The translations under genes and the position numbers were made by a program. Shown one piece after another: positions 25,801 through 37,437 of a stretch of DNA of 64,000 nucleotides; positions within the stretch are counted from its first letter, which is position 1; every line of letters starts with the position of its first letter. Below the pieces are notes generated by a model. The model did not search any database. It saw only the letters and a program-made list of their open reading frames with translations, and was not told where the DNA came from. This stretch comes from Malachius bipustulatus (Eukaryota; Arthropoda; Insecta; Coleoptera; Melyridae). Location: the NCBI GenBank assembly GCA_910589415.1, contig OU342631.1:11780001-11844000 (forward strand), given 5' to 3'.

Positions 25801-28800
25801 TCCATGACTCGAGAAGACAAAACAACCAAGTAAGGGAAGACGATGGCCCGGGTATCCTTAGGGAAGAAGTGGAAGTTGCCTAAGACTCATCAAAGAAGGA
25901 AAGGCCATCAAGAATTTTGAAACTTCTTGGTGAGGAACATCGATTTTCAACTCCATGTACTCATAAGACAAGATTCCTGCCGAAAGACTCAAGTCAGAAT
26001 TCATTACAATCCTCAAGGAGCCAATCAACGTAGTCTGTGGTGACTAATGGACTATCTAAAAATCATCAATAGAAGAATATATCGCCTCTGTGAGGAACAA
26101 ACAGCACCAAACCAATTTGGATTTTTCAACGCGGTCGGTACACAAGAGGCATTGTTCAGTGTGCAGGTGTGCAGGTTTTATTATTCCAGAGATGTAGACA
26201 TGAAAAACCACGAAAAGATGGTGGAAATTCTGAGAAGAGCTGGCATTAATGAAAGAGACCTGAGAATTATAAGCAACTTATACTGGAATCAAACAGCGGT
26301 ACTAAGAGTGAATCGGGAAATTAGGGAGGAGGTGAGGATCATACGCGAGGTCAGACAAAAGGCTGCATATTCAGGGAAGAGCTGCAAGATTTAAATGACG
26401 GCAGTGACGGCTCGTGCTTCAAAAAATTGGGTCGGCCAGCCAATGGTGGAAATAAAATGTACGACGTTATATGTGGGAGGGGGGGGGGGGGGTTCCGGGG
26501 ACAAGGCTCCCGCGGAAAATGCAATGCAGGCGAATTTTTTTACGGTTCAAGGTCACGCGAATTCCCATAAGTTCAAAATTTACTTATATATAAAAATAGG
26601 AAAAATCGTCGAATAGGAAAAATAGATGACGAAGAAAGTAATAAAATAAAAATGTGCTTTTGCTTAAGTCACTGAATGAATGCATTGAATGCAATATTAT
26701 GCTATGCATGCATTGACACCATATGGATGGATAACACGCGCGGTACGGCTAGCCGACCCTGGCCCTGCATGGCTACTAACTGGCGCTGGCTGGTAGGTAT
26801 AAGGATAAAGAAGTACAGGCATTGAAGATTTCATTATTATTTTCCGTTCTAGGAATTTATATCTATTGAATCCCTTCCGTAAAACGGTATTTTTAGTTTA
26901 TTTTTGATTCCAAAAATATTAATGAAAGTGTAGTAGGTGCGCAGATGACTTGACAATATCGGTAGTTTGCGAATTCTAATACCTAGTTATTTTTTTTTTA
27001 ATTGCATAAAATAGGTAAACAAACTCGCACACTGAGATTAAATAAATAAATTAATAAATTAATCTTAAATAATTAATTAATAAATATTGCCCGTATTCAC
27101 AAACGATAATTTTCTAAATAATTACGTAATCAATTATCCCCATCTCATTCTATTGCAAAAAAACTGCATATCTCCATCTCACTCATTTAAATAATTACGT
27201 AATTATTTAGGAAATTATACTCTGTGAATACGTAAATTAATTAAATAAATCTCTAAAAAGCAATTTGGCAAGCAAGAAACACATTTTTTGTTTCTGTTAC
27301 TACAAGTTGCATTTTCTTAAAAAAATATTAATAAAAATGCGTTCGACACCATCCCAATAATGCAGCGAGGATCACCCAAGGAAGAGCGCCTGATAGATAG
27401 AGACCCAAGTACGGCCAGGAGGCTCTCGGCCGACCCTGTGTGGAATACGCTACGCCGGTCGTGCACTGTAACTCTGCGGTTTGGAAGCGACACAGTTTGT
27501 GTGCCGTATGTCTTCGATTAACCAGCACTCTCGCGCCCAGCATCGGCCAGCCGACCTTACCATTTATTTTCAACTTATGGATCACTCGCGCTATTCACTA
27601 TAATAGCTCTACACTACACTTTTGCTTTTTGCTTAGATTTTTAGGCAAGAAAAAACATTAAAGGGTATTATTGAAAGCTCTCAGAAATTAAAATCAAGTT
27701 TATTTTATTATTTTCTAAAAAATAATGTTATTTTACTGGTGCAGTGGTTTGGGTCGGCCGGGCCGACCTTGCCGTCCCTGACGAGCCGTCACTGAATGAC
27801 GGAATCCCATCAATGGTGTTAGACTCAATAATAGCGATATGCAGATGACACGATTGTATTTGCAGACTTGACTCAATAGAAGGACTTCAGAAGATGAAGG
27901 ATAAGATCACATCAGTAGTAATACAACCAAACTGATGATAATCAGAAGAGACAAGATAAATGGAAGAAACCTGTATATACACCAGAGGAAGATCGAACTA
28001 GTCTCACTTGGGAACCATTATTGGGATAGCTCTCAAGAGATAAAGGCTCGGATCAAAAAGTCCAGGAACTTGTGACTCCTGAGATGGTGTGTTTTCATTT
28101 CTTCTGTACCTATGGAGTGGAGACTTCGACCCTGATCAAAGAAACCACGGATAATCTCGCCGCCTTCGAACTCTGGTTATACAGAGGAATCCTAAATATA
28201 CCATGGGTGCAAAGAATCACCAATGAGGAGGTATTAAGACGAATGCGAAAAGACACCGGAGCTGGTCAAAACGGTTAAATGGCGAAACCAGTAGGTACTT
28301 GGGTCATATTATGAGGAATGAGCAGAGGTATCAATTGCTCCGGTGTCCGGTGTATTTTGCAGGGAAAAATCGAAGGACGAAGGACAAGAAAATTGTTTTG
28401 GCTGGCAAACCTTAAAACCTGGTTTGGGAAAAGTTCCGCAGAATTATTTACTCACATCCGGAACGGATATATAGGCACGCAAAGAAGAAGAAACGCAAGA
28501 ATTGTCGTCTAAATTTTGTTCATCCAGATTTTTTAAAGGCGATTTTGTCACGCAGCGATTGTGATTTTAATTAACTGTATGGATCATATTATGTAGACAA
28601 CGTGAATAATTATTATGCGGAGTAAGGACGGAAGCGGTCAATTTTCTAGTTATTTTCGATTGTGATGCGAGTAATTAACCCCAAGCGCGTAGTTTTTATT
28701 TTTATTGCGCAAATTTTCAAAAGGATTATTATCTAATTGGTTGTAATGCTATTTTAATCGCTTTCGTATCTATTAAATTTACGAAAATTTTTGGGTGATT

Positions 28801-31800
28801 CTGTAGCTGTCTGTATATAATAAAATAAATATATAAAGTAATTAAATAATGTTGGTCACCTAATGAATGTCAAGGTCGCAATAATTCCTATAAAATAATT
28901 TTTTTAATAACACAGGATATAGAATGAATTACATCCGTTCCGAGAACATCCTGGAAATATTTCTTGTCTGATATTTAATCACAGTTATTATAATAATCGT
29001 GCAACATTTTAATGTTTTATAATATTATATTAGAGCTTCGATTAAACATGCAGTTAATATAATATGTATAATAGTACGGTGGGAATAGTACGGTTGTGCA
29101 TCCCCAAGAGGCTAAACCACAATAAGCCCTTTTCACTAATTCAGAATCATATTTTGGGACTCCTATACTCAAACCATGTCAACTTTTTCTTACGAAGGTT
29201 CCCATATTCCTCCTGTTCTCCTCCTTCTTCTTCTGCTATCTATTAATGCATGTTCGCGATTATTTTCGGCCATTTCCCCCTCTCTCTGGTGGCGTGAATT
29301 AATTCTCCTGTGGTTCTTATCTCTGTCAAATGTCTGATATTTCGGAGCCACGACATCCTCTTTCTGCCCTTCCCTTTCTTCCCTCTATCTTTCCTTCTAA
29401 CTAACAACAGATGGTACCTCTCGTTGCGTATCATAAGTCCCAGGTACGCTGTTTTCCTGCGTTTTATCTTCCTCAACAATTCACTTTTCTTCCTATTCTC
29501 TTCAGAACTTCATTGTTGGTTTTTATTGCCAGCGATGGAACCTTCAGGATTCTTCGGTAGATCCACGTCTCAAATGCTTCCAGCCTGTTCATGGTATCAG
29601 CCTTGGACAGTAGCACGGACCATACGTAACATTTTGTGAATCTTATTCTGAGGTTGAGGTCAAAGTCAGAGTTCGTAAAGACGCTTTTAAATCTCATGAA
29701 TGAGCTTTTCGTTTTTTCTATCATCTGAAGACCCTTCCGCCCATAACAAAGTTCCCAGATAGTTGAACTTTTTACCAGTTCTATGTCTTCACCATTGCAT
29801 GATAGTTTGGCATTCTGGAAGTCATCTAAATTGCAGGTGATTATTAGGAATTTTGTCTTTTTTGTGTCGATCTTAATTCCCATAAGCCGACTGTGTATTC
29901 AAACTATGTCCAAGAGCCTTTGGAGGTCATTCATGTTATGTGTTATCAGGTATGTGTCATCTGCATATCGTTTATTATTGTTGATCCATGTGACGTTTAC
30001 TTTACTTTGATGCCTAATTGTGGCCCTTCGAGAGCTTCCTGGAAGATGTTTTCAGTCAGAGTAAACGTTAAACAGGAGTGGGGAGAGGACACACCCCTGC
30101 CTTACACCTGTAAGGATTTTCTGTGCTTGTGTAACTTCGTTGTCACTCTAACTGCTGCTGATTGGTTCCAGTACAAGTCTACAATACAGCGTAGACACCT
30201 AGAAAAGATTAACATCTTTTGGAACTTATGTCAAGTGGCTTCAATATTTGAACGAGTTTATGATGTTGCACTCTGTCAAAAGCCTTTTCGTAGTTTATGA
30301 AACATCTCTGGTCGTAGCAGTTCTGAACTAACATCGCATTTTGTGGAATTCTGCAGTGAATTACCTTCAGAAATATTTTTAGAGTGTGACTCATCAAGCT
30401 GGCTCCATATTATGTTGCATTGTTCTTTTTTGGGAGTGGCATGGAAAAAGATGTAAGCCATTTGGTTGCGGATTTTCCTGTGCCATTTGGTTGAAAAGCC
30501 TTTGAAGCATATTTTTGTCTAATAATTTGAGCAGTTCAATAGACACTAGATCTGGCCCAACCGTTTTCTTATCTTTATTCGAGGTATTTATCGCTCTGGT
30601 AATCTCTTCGGTTGTAATTGACGGCCCAGACAAATAATCTCCAGGACTATCTTCCAACTGAGGTTTCTCATCCGCAAGGAGGTTACCATTGTCTCAGGGA
30701 GCAGAGTCACGTTATAATGACGTCATTTTTTGGTAATTTTTTTGGTAAAAAAATCACGTCATTTCTCAGACGTGATGTTTATGATGTCGGTCTAACGTCG
30801 GTTTTTCGTCATTTTCCGACAAACTGTTGAAAAAAACAAATTATTTTTATATAAAGAACTAAATTTTAATGTATTTTTCTCCCTCTTGCTTGTACAAAGT
30901 GTCCTGTCAATTTCACATCCGACTTAGTCTTGTAAGTGTTGCAATATCACGCTAGCAAGCCATAAAATGTATTTAATAAATATCTTTATGACGCCCAATA
31001 CTACGTGCAATCACGTACGTCCATATGACGTCTAAAAATCACGTCGACGGGCTATGACATAATCACGTCATCCTACCGTCATTTGTACGTCATTTCTAAA
31101 GTTATATTGACGTTGAGAATAACCAAAAAATCACGTTTCAGCGACGTGACTCTGCTGCCTGGCCAATTGTTCCCTGAAAGCTTTTCTTTGTGCATTGCTT
31201 CTGCTATTTGCCTTGTTTTCCATATACTACCGCTGTTTCTTAGAAGGCGTTTCATTTTTTCGCACTATTCTTTCAGCCATTTATTTCTTGCCGCTCTTAT
31301 TGCTCTTCGTAGTATTTTGCAATGTCACATATTTGTCTCGACTGGATTGGTTCTTGTATTTTCTTCTCTCCTCAATCATTGCGAGTATTTCTTCTGTCAT
31401 CCAAATTTTTTTATCGTTGTTTGTATCCTATTTCCTTTTTTGCCGTATTTATCATTATTTCCTCCTTGTATTTCCATCGTTTCCCCAGCCGGTTGTGATA
31501 TGACTAACACTTAGAAAAATATTATACCCAGCCGTTGTATGAAAACACAAATGAGAGCTCGAAGAGCCAAGCCCGATATGACTAACGTTGCTGACGTTGG
31601 TAACATTTCTTCCCATATTCCTCGTGCTCTGCCTCTGAGGCAAAGATATTGAGTCTGAGGCCACTGTATACTGAGACATACTGGGTCCTCTCTCACTCTC
31701 ATAAGTTATAATAGTCTGTTATAATACCACTGAACACTGTATACACCTCCCCCTGTATTTTGAATTAAATAAATCATTTTGCTAGATTGCAGATTCGAAC

Positions 31801-34800
31801 CACTTTTCGCTGACTTTTTAAAATTTTCAGTTATACCTTACCGATAATACTGCAAGGAAGAAAAAAAGATCTAGAAGAACAAGATATATACAAAGTCCTC
31901 AAATGCCATGATTCTAAGAAGTTGGGAGACACGTTGGAGAGTGAGTGGAAGCTCGAAGTTAAATTGAAAAACAATCCCTCAATTTTTCGAGCACTTCTAA
32001 AATGTTTCTGGAAGAGATACTTATGTTTAGGGATCACGCAACTAGCAATCGGGACTGCTAATCTGTAAGATATAATTTTTTTTTTGATAAGAATTTTCTA
32101 ATCTTCTAACATTCTAGTATAGCAGGACCTTATGCCTTAACCAGAGTGGTCCACTATTTCAAAGCAGATCAAACAGACATGAGCAGAAACGAGGCCCTTC
32201 TGTATGGAGCAATGATGGTTGGATTGAACTTGGTCATGGCCATCTACAATCAAAATTTGTTTCTGGCTCTCTTCGACGTGGCACTTCGAATTAAAATTTC
32301 ACTTTGCTCTCTCATGTACAGGTGAGGCGTTTTGAAAAAAAAATTCTTCACGGTTTTGAACTTCACGAAATTTCACCAGGAAATCACTGAGCTTGAGTTC
32401 AACTACTGCCGAAGATTTTTCTATGGGAAACGTCGTAACCATGATGACGAAAGACACCAATGTCTTTCAGCATGGCTTAATGTTCTTAAACCACCTCTGG
32501 ATTGGTGTTATTCATTTTATAGTTCTAAGTATTTTGATTTACCTCAAGATGGGCATCTCTACGTTAGTTCTAATTGGATTTTTCTTCATAGTGATTCCTG
32601 TAATACGTAAGTATGAATTTAATTTTATGTTTATTTGTTTATTTATATTATTTATATGGAGATAAAGAGTGAAATTATTTTAGTGTTTATTGGAATTAAA
32701 ACGACCAAGCTCAGAATAAGCACTGGAGAAAAGACTGACAAGAGACTTCAAGCTACGCAGGAAGTACTATCTGCAATCAAGGTTGTCAAAATGCATACAT
32801 GGGAGAAATATTTTATCGGCCTTATAAGTGACGCAAGAAGGTAAGATTCATCATTGAAGTCGACTTTCTTTAATTAATATTTTTACAGGAAAGAAATTGG
32901 AGTTCTATTGAACATTTACGTTTTGAGAGTGATAAGCTTTTGGCTTGGAAGTGTTTATAATCAAATCTGTTTCTTCGTGATGATTCTAATTCACACTTCC
33001 AGAGGTTACGCATTATCAGCCGATACTGTGTATTACGTCACGGCTTGCTTGCATAATCTCCATTTTACCATAAACATTGCCATTCCAATAGGGATACTCT
33101 TCACATCAGAAATGATTTCCTCGTTCAAAAGAATTGGGAATTTCCTAACGTTCCGGGAACTTGTAGCTATAGAACAATGCGATGATAAGGTATCCCACCC
33201 CAGAGTAACTTTTTCCAATTACACAGCTAAAATTTTTAAAAAGGAAGTGATCAGAAATATATCTCTGAATATTGAGAACGGTTTGACTATTTTGACAGGG
33301 AACATAGGAAGTGGTAAAAGTACTCTCTTGAAAGCCATTCTACAGGAATATGATGCCAGTGGGAAGATGAACGTCGTCGGAAAATTCTCTTATGCATCTC
33401 AAGATCCTTGGCTGTTCCCAGGCACTATTAGACAAAATATTATATTCGGGGAAAAATTCAATGCTGCCAGGTATGAAACAGTGTTGACGGTTTGTGCATT
33501 GAAATACGATATAGAGATTTTTGCCAATAACGATGAGACTATTGTTGAAGATAAAGGAATAAATTTAAGTAAAGGTCAACAAGCCCGCATTAATTTAGCG
33601 AGAGCTGTTTACAGGGATTGTGATATTTACTTACTGGATGATTGCCTGGCTTCTTTGGACACAAACGTACAGAAATTTATTTTCAAAGAATGCATTCAGT
33701 GTTTTTTGAGGAATAAATTGGTGATCATGGTGACGCAAAATGTTACTCAGATACCAATCGCTGATAGAGTCTTGATTTTGGATCAAGGCATTGTGAAAAA
33801 GGACTTTAAACCGCAAGACGAAAATGATGAAAACTTGAAAGACCTACGTTTGGATAATGAAAAATACCTAGACGAGAGGAGTAACGAAATGAGAAATAAC
33901 GAATTGAACACTCAAAAAACTATCGATCTAAAAGATATTCCTCTGGAGAAAAATATTGATGAGAAGAAGCTTCACGATAATTTGTACCACGAGGAGAAAC
34001 AAAGTGGAGGAGTAAGTTTTAACGTGTACAAGAATTATGTCCGATTTGCCGGGGGGTTTATTATTCTCTTCCTCCTCATCTTGGTTTTTGCTGCCAATCA
34101 AGTTGCAAAAAGTGGTTCTGATAAAATCCTAAGTCGCTGGTATGTTACCACCTCATAAATGCTGAGTAACTCGATTCATGTAAGATTTATTTTATAGGGT
34201 GAACGTCCAGGAAAATATATCAACTGCCTGTAATCCAAATAATGTAACCGATGCAACTTTATGTGATAAATATGAAGACACCAACACAGTCACTCGCCAA
34301 TGGTTTGGTATAGCGGTAGCTGCAACGGCCATTTTGACTTTTATGAAAACAAGCCTCCTTTTTTGCTATTGTTGTCGAGCATCTGTCCGCATCCATAAAA
34401 CAATGATCAGGAACGTTATAGGAGCCACCATGGAATTTTTTGACAACCATTTTGTTGGAAATATTTTGAATCGATTCTCCAAAGATTTGGCTTCAATCGA
34501 CGAGCATTTTCCACACGTTATTCACGAAGTTATAAGGGTACTTACAAAATTTGGGGAAAATTTTTCAGGGCTCCCTCGCCAACAAATCAGTCACTAGATT
34601 TTCTCAAAAACTGACATCAAGCAAGTAGCAAGAGTATTCTTGAAGTTCTTCAACTCCCAGGTTTATGTACGAGTATGTACGCATTATTTATGCAGTGAGG
34701 GGAATGAACCATGCATGTACCGAAATCGACTTTCAATTGAAATTTTGATCTTACCCTGTAATCACCAAAATTTTAATCCTCCTTTAAGAGGCTATAATGA

Positions 34801-37016
34801 TCGAATCAAACTCCCTGCAGACTATCTGCACCAAATTTGCGCCGATATCGTCATTCATCATTGTGAAGGAACAGCTACTTAGTTCGGAATCATGCAAAGA
34901 TGGCCACACGATGTTCAAAAATGCCTCAAGTTTGAAGAACAGTCTTTGCTACCTCTTCATTTGGTTGGGGGTTGTTCTTACCAGTTCTGTTTTTACCATT
35001 AGAAGTTATTTGAAAATTTTATCGCAAATTCAGATTCGTTGAGCTCTGGCCCCCCCTGTTAGAACTCCTGCAACCTCTTTTTAACGTCTCCTGCAAGAAT
35101 GGTACAAGAAAGAGTTGATGTATGAGAGTAAAGAACATCTTGTGGCCGTCTTTGCAGGATTCCGTACAAGGTCTTTGCACAACGAAATGCGATGTTGGCA
35201 TAAATGTGATACAGAGAGTCTGCAAGGAGTTTGAATCAATCAAACCGGTTCAAGGGTGTTGAAGGAAGATTGAACTTTTGGTGGTTACAGGGTTAATCAT
35301 AATTTCAATTATTGAAGATCGTGCGAAGCCAATTTTGGTGCATGGATTAATTCCAAGTGACGTCACTCCATAATGCAGACACCCACAAACAAGGGAGTTG
35401 GATTTTTTTTAGAATTTTTTAATTTTTAAAAGAACACTTGCCTTGTGTAAAATTTTTAGAAAATCTGGTGACTGGTTTGTCGGCGAGGGAGCCCCAAAAA
35501 GTTCCCATAATTTTGTGCAGTAGTTATGTATAGTTAATTTTTTTCAGGTCTCTTGTAGTGTCGTGGGATCCTACATATTAATAATGACTGTAAACACAAT
35601 TTTTATACTTCCCTCGATCGTTTGCTTTCTACTGTTATTTGGAATCAGATTGTTATACCTACCGACAGGTCGTAGCCTGAATCGTCTTGACGCTGCTAGT
35701 AAGTTGAAACGTCTATAAAATAACGGCTGATCAAGTTTGTATTATTTTTTTAGCAAGAAGTCCTATAGTGGGACACGTAAACGCAACTTTAGAGGGACTA
35801 CCAACGATCAGAGCCACCGGAGTTCAGGATAAATTAAAAGACGAATTCGATAAGCATCAAGATTTGTTCTCTGCTGCATATTATATGGGGTTGATGACCC
35901 AGCGAGGTTTTGCAGTTGGTTTGGAGTTAGTTTGTATTTCATTTATTGCAGTGGTCGTATTTAGTTTCCTTCTATTTGAAATAGGTAAGATAAGAAGTAG
36001 TTCCCATAGAGTAAACCAAATAAGTAGGAATTATTGGATTCTATTTACTTTTCTTGCAGGGCTAGAACCGGGAACTGTAGGCTTAGCTCTGACTCAAGCC
36101 GTAGCAGTAACAGGAATAATGCAATGGGGAATAAGGCAATGGGCTGAGTTGGAAACAAGCATGACTTCAGTGGAAAGAGTACTGGAATACACCGACGTGA
36201 AAACAGAGGACCCTAATGGCATTAAAAAAGACAACTGGCCTGGTGAAGCTAACATTAAATACGACCACGTATCTCTTACTTACAGAAAAACGAACGAAAC
36301 CGTCTTGAAAGACATATGTTTTGACGTCAAGCGTTTCGAGAAGATCGGAGTTGTAGGAAGAACCGGAGCTGGTAAATCGTCAATAATATCGACTCTCTTC
36401 AGGTAAGTAAACGACCAATTTTTCTTTAAGCAAGCATTAAAAAGATATTTCTTTCAGACTATATGACGTCGAAGGGGCTATACTAGTAGACAATACAGAT
36501 ACAAAGATCCTCTCTCTAGAATTCCTACGTTCCAGTATGACATTGATTCCTCAGGACCCAATACTCTTCACGGGAACAATAAGAAGTAACATCGATCCAT
36601 ACAACAAATATCCCGATCAGAAGATTTGGGATGCACTGGAAACCGTCCATTTGAAACCAACAGTGTCAAGTCTAGCAGATACAATCACTGATGGTGGATC
36701 TAACTTCAGCTCCGGACAGAAACAACTGATGTGTTTGGCTAGAGCGCTTGTCAAAAATTGTAAGATCGTCATTCTAGACGAAGCCACAGCGAACATGGAC
36801 AATGAAACTGACACCGTGTTACATACTACTATTAGAAATAGGTTTAAGGACTCAACTGTGATAACTATAGCTCACAGACTGCATGCTGTGAGGAACGCTG
36901 ACAGGGTTATGGTACTAGACCAGGGTAAAATCGTCGAATTCGACGAACCAAACAAACTGCTGGAAGATGAAAATAGTTCGTTTTATAAACTGGTGAAACA
37001 ATCTGACCTGGCGTAA
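16884..37016 (+). CDS. Gene A: ABC transporter subfamily C (MRP4-like), 11 exons, 1257 aa
   Basis: Hand-assembled exons: 16884-16960, 31831-32064, 32118-32321, 32380-32606, 32684-32840, 32889-34139, 34198-34537, 35548-35698, 35754-35984, 36060-36402, 36458-37016 (stop TAA). All introns are GT-AG and the sum is 3774 nt, a multiple of three. The N-terminus has the MRP4-style NPRESANIL motif, and exon 2 carries the acidic KKDLEEQD segment. TMD1 is about residues 90-400. NBD1 has Walker A GNIGSGKST (437-445), Q-loop YASQDPW (Gln 471), signature LSKGQ (526-530), Walker B IYLLDD (546-551, Asp-Asp as usual in ABCC NBD1) and Gln 583 where the H-loop His is expected. TMD2 is about 690-990. NBD2 has GRTGAGKSS (1057-1065), IPQDPILF, FSSGQ (1155-1159), ILDE (Glu 1180) and IAHR (His 1211). 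The length fits short MRPs lacking TMD0. The family exports organic anions and conjugates; the substrate here is unknown. The least certain part is the link to exon 1, 14.9 kb upstream, although its phase fits exactly. Confidence 0.9.
17975..18014. repeat. (TTTA)n microsatellite
   Basis: About ten tandem attt/tttа-type units with one interruption (ttac). Confidence 0.85.
18130..19830. repeat. ~145-bp satellite array with one inverted unit and a MITE insertion
   Basis: The word ccttagttttacatttttgg recurs about every 142-146 bases from 18294 to 19450, giving about ten direct units. Units alternate in type: the tactcgattatgactgtcc variant recurs at 18680, 19114 and 19404 (434 and 290 apart), so there is a two- or three-unit higher-order pattern. 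The first unit (18136-18270) is inverted relative to the rest. One unit is split by the MITE at 19600-19748. The apparent ORFs here are repeats of the unit, not genes. Confidence 0.88.
19600..19748. mobile_element. Palindromic Harbinger-type MITE inside the satellite (149 bp)
   Basis: Ends TGCCCGTATTCACAAACG and the exact inverse. TTA flanks both sides (19597-19599 and 19749-19751). The inner arms pair through cctaaataattacgtaat. A second copy is at 27088-27234. Confidence 0.85.
19831..21739. other. Intron 1 DNA, AT-rich, unassigned
   Basis: It contains a short inverted pair (ccccaacatgcactata near 20147 against tatagtgcatgttgggg near 20427) and an (ATT)n tract at about 21030. The minus-strand open frame at 20221-20436 is low-complexity sequence rich in Phe and Lys. 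No gene. Confidence 0.4.
21740..22660. repeat. ~200-bp tandem repeat, four to five diverged copies
   Basis: The words ggtaaaatgattttttcgaa, cttttgtggaacgtgtaact and gagatataaccgaaaacccc recur about every 200-208 bases (starts near 21873, 22081, 22282 and 22482). Copies are perhaps 75-80 % alike. Confidence 0.8.
22661..25046. other. Intron 1 DNA, unassigned
   Basis: A 181-codon minus-strand open frame (22892-23437) shows no recognisable domain, hydrophobic pattern or neighbouring splice context and overlaps a plus-strand open frame. The rest is AT-rich with no visible structure. Confidence 0.35.
26402..27794. mobile_element. Non-autonomous hAT element with exact 8-bp target duplication
   Basis: CAGTGACGGCTCGT at the left and ACGAGCCGTCACTG at the right are inverted. 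AATGACGG is duplicated at 26394-26401 and 27795-27802. It lies inside the LINE. The inner sequence has repeated gtcggcc/ggccgacc words and a 14-base G run (26479-26492). No transposase ORF. It hosts the MITE at 27088-27234. Confidence 0.85.
27088..27234. mobile_element. Second, degraded copy of the TGCCCGTATTCAC MITE
   Basis: The left end tgcccgtattcacaaacga is intact, the right end is mutated (actctgtgaatacgtaa), and the interior matches 19600-19748 in inverse order. It is nested inside the hAT element. Confidence 0.75.
28513..29219. other. Intron 1 DNA between two LINE fragments
   Basis: AT-rich with no recognised feature. Confidence 0.4.
29220..31500 (-). mobile_element. LINE remnant, minus strand, split by a CAGG-ended element
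   Basis: Read on the minus strand (5' end toward 31500): TSD-like basic residues, then about 30640-30400 EEITRAINTSNKDKKTVGPD (RT N-terminal), NYEKAFDRVQHHKLVQIL (about 30260-30310), a VTSxxYxLxIN-type region at 29880, RLEAFETWIYRRILKVP (about 29570) and KIKRRKTAYLGLMIRNERYH (about 29440). It is the same general type as the plus-strand LINE but a separate insertion. Frameshifted throughout. Interrupted at 30695-31161. Confidence 0.8.
30695..31161. mobile_element. Inverted-repeat element inside the minus-strand LINE (CAGG...GTCACG ends)
   Basis: cagggagcagagtcacgt at the left and acgtgactctgctgcctg at the right are near-perfect inverses. The interior is dense in tcacgtcat and cacgtca words. 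Flanks (ccattgt and ccaattgt) suggest but do not prove an 8-bp duplication. No coding region. Confidence 0.7.
34568..35494. mobile_element. 927-bp foldback element in intron 7 of gene A
   Basis: gggctccctcgcc at the left and ggcgagggagccc at the right are exact inverses, with similarity for about 45 bp. A further inverted pair occurs inside (34796-34915 against 35131-35240; shared gaatcaaactcc, ctgcagac, tgcaaaga-ggccaca). The two arms therefore give look-alike short ORFs on opposite strands. CA dinucleotides flank both ends; the target duplication is otherwise unresolved. Confidence 0.8.
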
Positions 37017-37437
37017 TAATGTGATCTAAGTATATTATATTTTTTGATTTGTTTTTTTTTGCCTTTTTAAAATTAAAGGTTTTATTTTATTACGACTTTT
37101 TGTTACCTACTCTTTTGCGGTTGATGCAGGTTCATAGTTAGTCGACACAGCTATCAATCAAGGACGCAAGGAAGTGCTCAACGGATTACTCCAGGGATCA
37201 CTACTAGCTTCCACACTTTTTTTTATACTTGTTCGAGCAGGTAGTGATACTGAACTTGAACTGATCCTTTTCGCTTATGGTACTAGTATGGTGGGAACCA
37301 CTGTAGATTAATCAGATTGGATATCTTTGGACAATTCTCAAAGTGCTAATCTCAAAGAATTTATTTCTCATTAGATATCTTGTTCATCTCTTGCCTAGGA
37401 ACACTGTCAGATGAACAATTAATTACGGGCTTTTCAA
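37017..37437. other. Gene A 3' flank
   Basis: T-rich 3' end followed by unassigned DNA. Confidence 0.4.
37072..37077 (+). promoter_or_regulatory. Possible polyadenylation signal of gene A (ATTAAA)
   Basis: ATTAAA, the common variant hexamer, lies 56 nt past the gene A stop, followed by a T-rich stretch. No AATAAA is closer. Confidence 0.35.

Larger units (their letters stand above)
25047..28512 (+). mobile_element. Non-LTR retrotransposon (LINE) remnant, plus strand, split by a hAT element
   Basis: Plus-strand fragments in order are: endonuclease-like IIMGDLGDNAKLG with NNMVVMNTWF (about 25110-25210); RT-like NQFGF then RRAGINERDLRIISNLYWN (26047-26330), where the segment that should carry FxDYEKAFD is deleted; a YADDTIVFAD-like RT active-site stretch (about 27835-27875); and C-terminal LAAFELWLYRGILNIPWVQR and CILQGKIEGR (28150-28430). 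Numerous frameshifts. The hAT element at 26402-27794 interrupts it between LQDLNDG and GIPS-encoding sequence. Clade not assigned. Confidence 0.82.
16961..31830 (+). other. Intron 1 of gene A (14.9 kb), filled with repeats
   Basis: The donor GTAAGT follows FLSVVSF-type coding and the acceptor TTTTCAG precedes exon 2; both sides are phase 2, as in gene B. It holds a TTTA microsatellite, a satellite array, a 200-bp tandem repeat, two LINE fragments and DNA transposons (listed separately). The equivalent intron in gene B is only 173 bp (40290-40462). Confidence 0.75.

Noticed and set aside
34797..35243. Similar short ORFs on opposite strands (NSLQT motif)
   Set aside because: Produced by the inverted arms of the foldback element.
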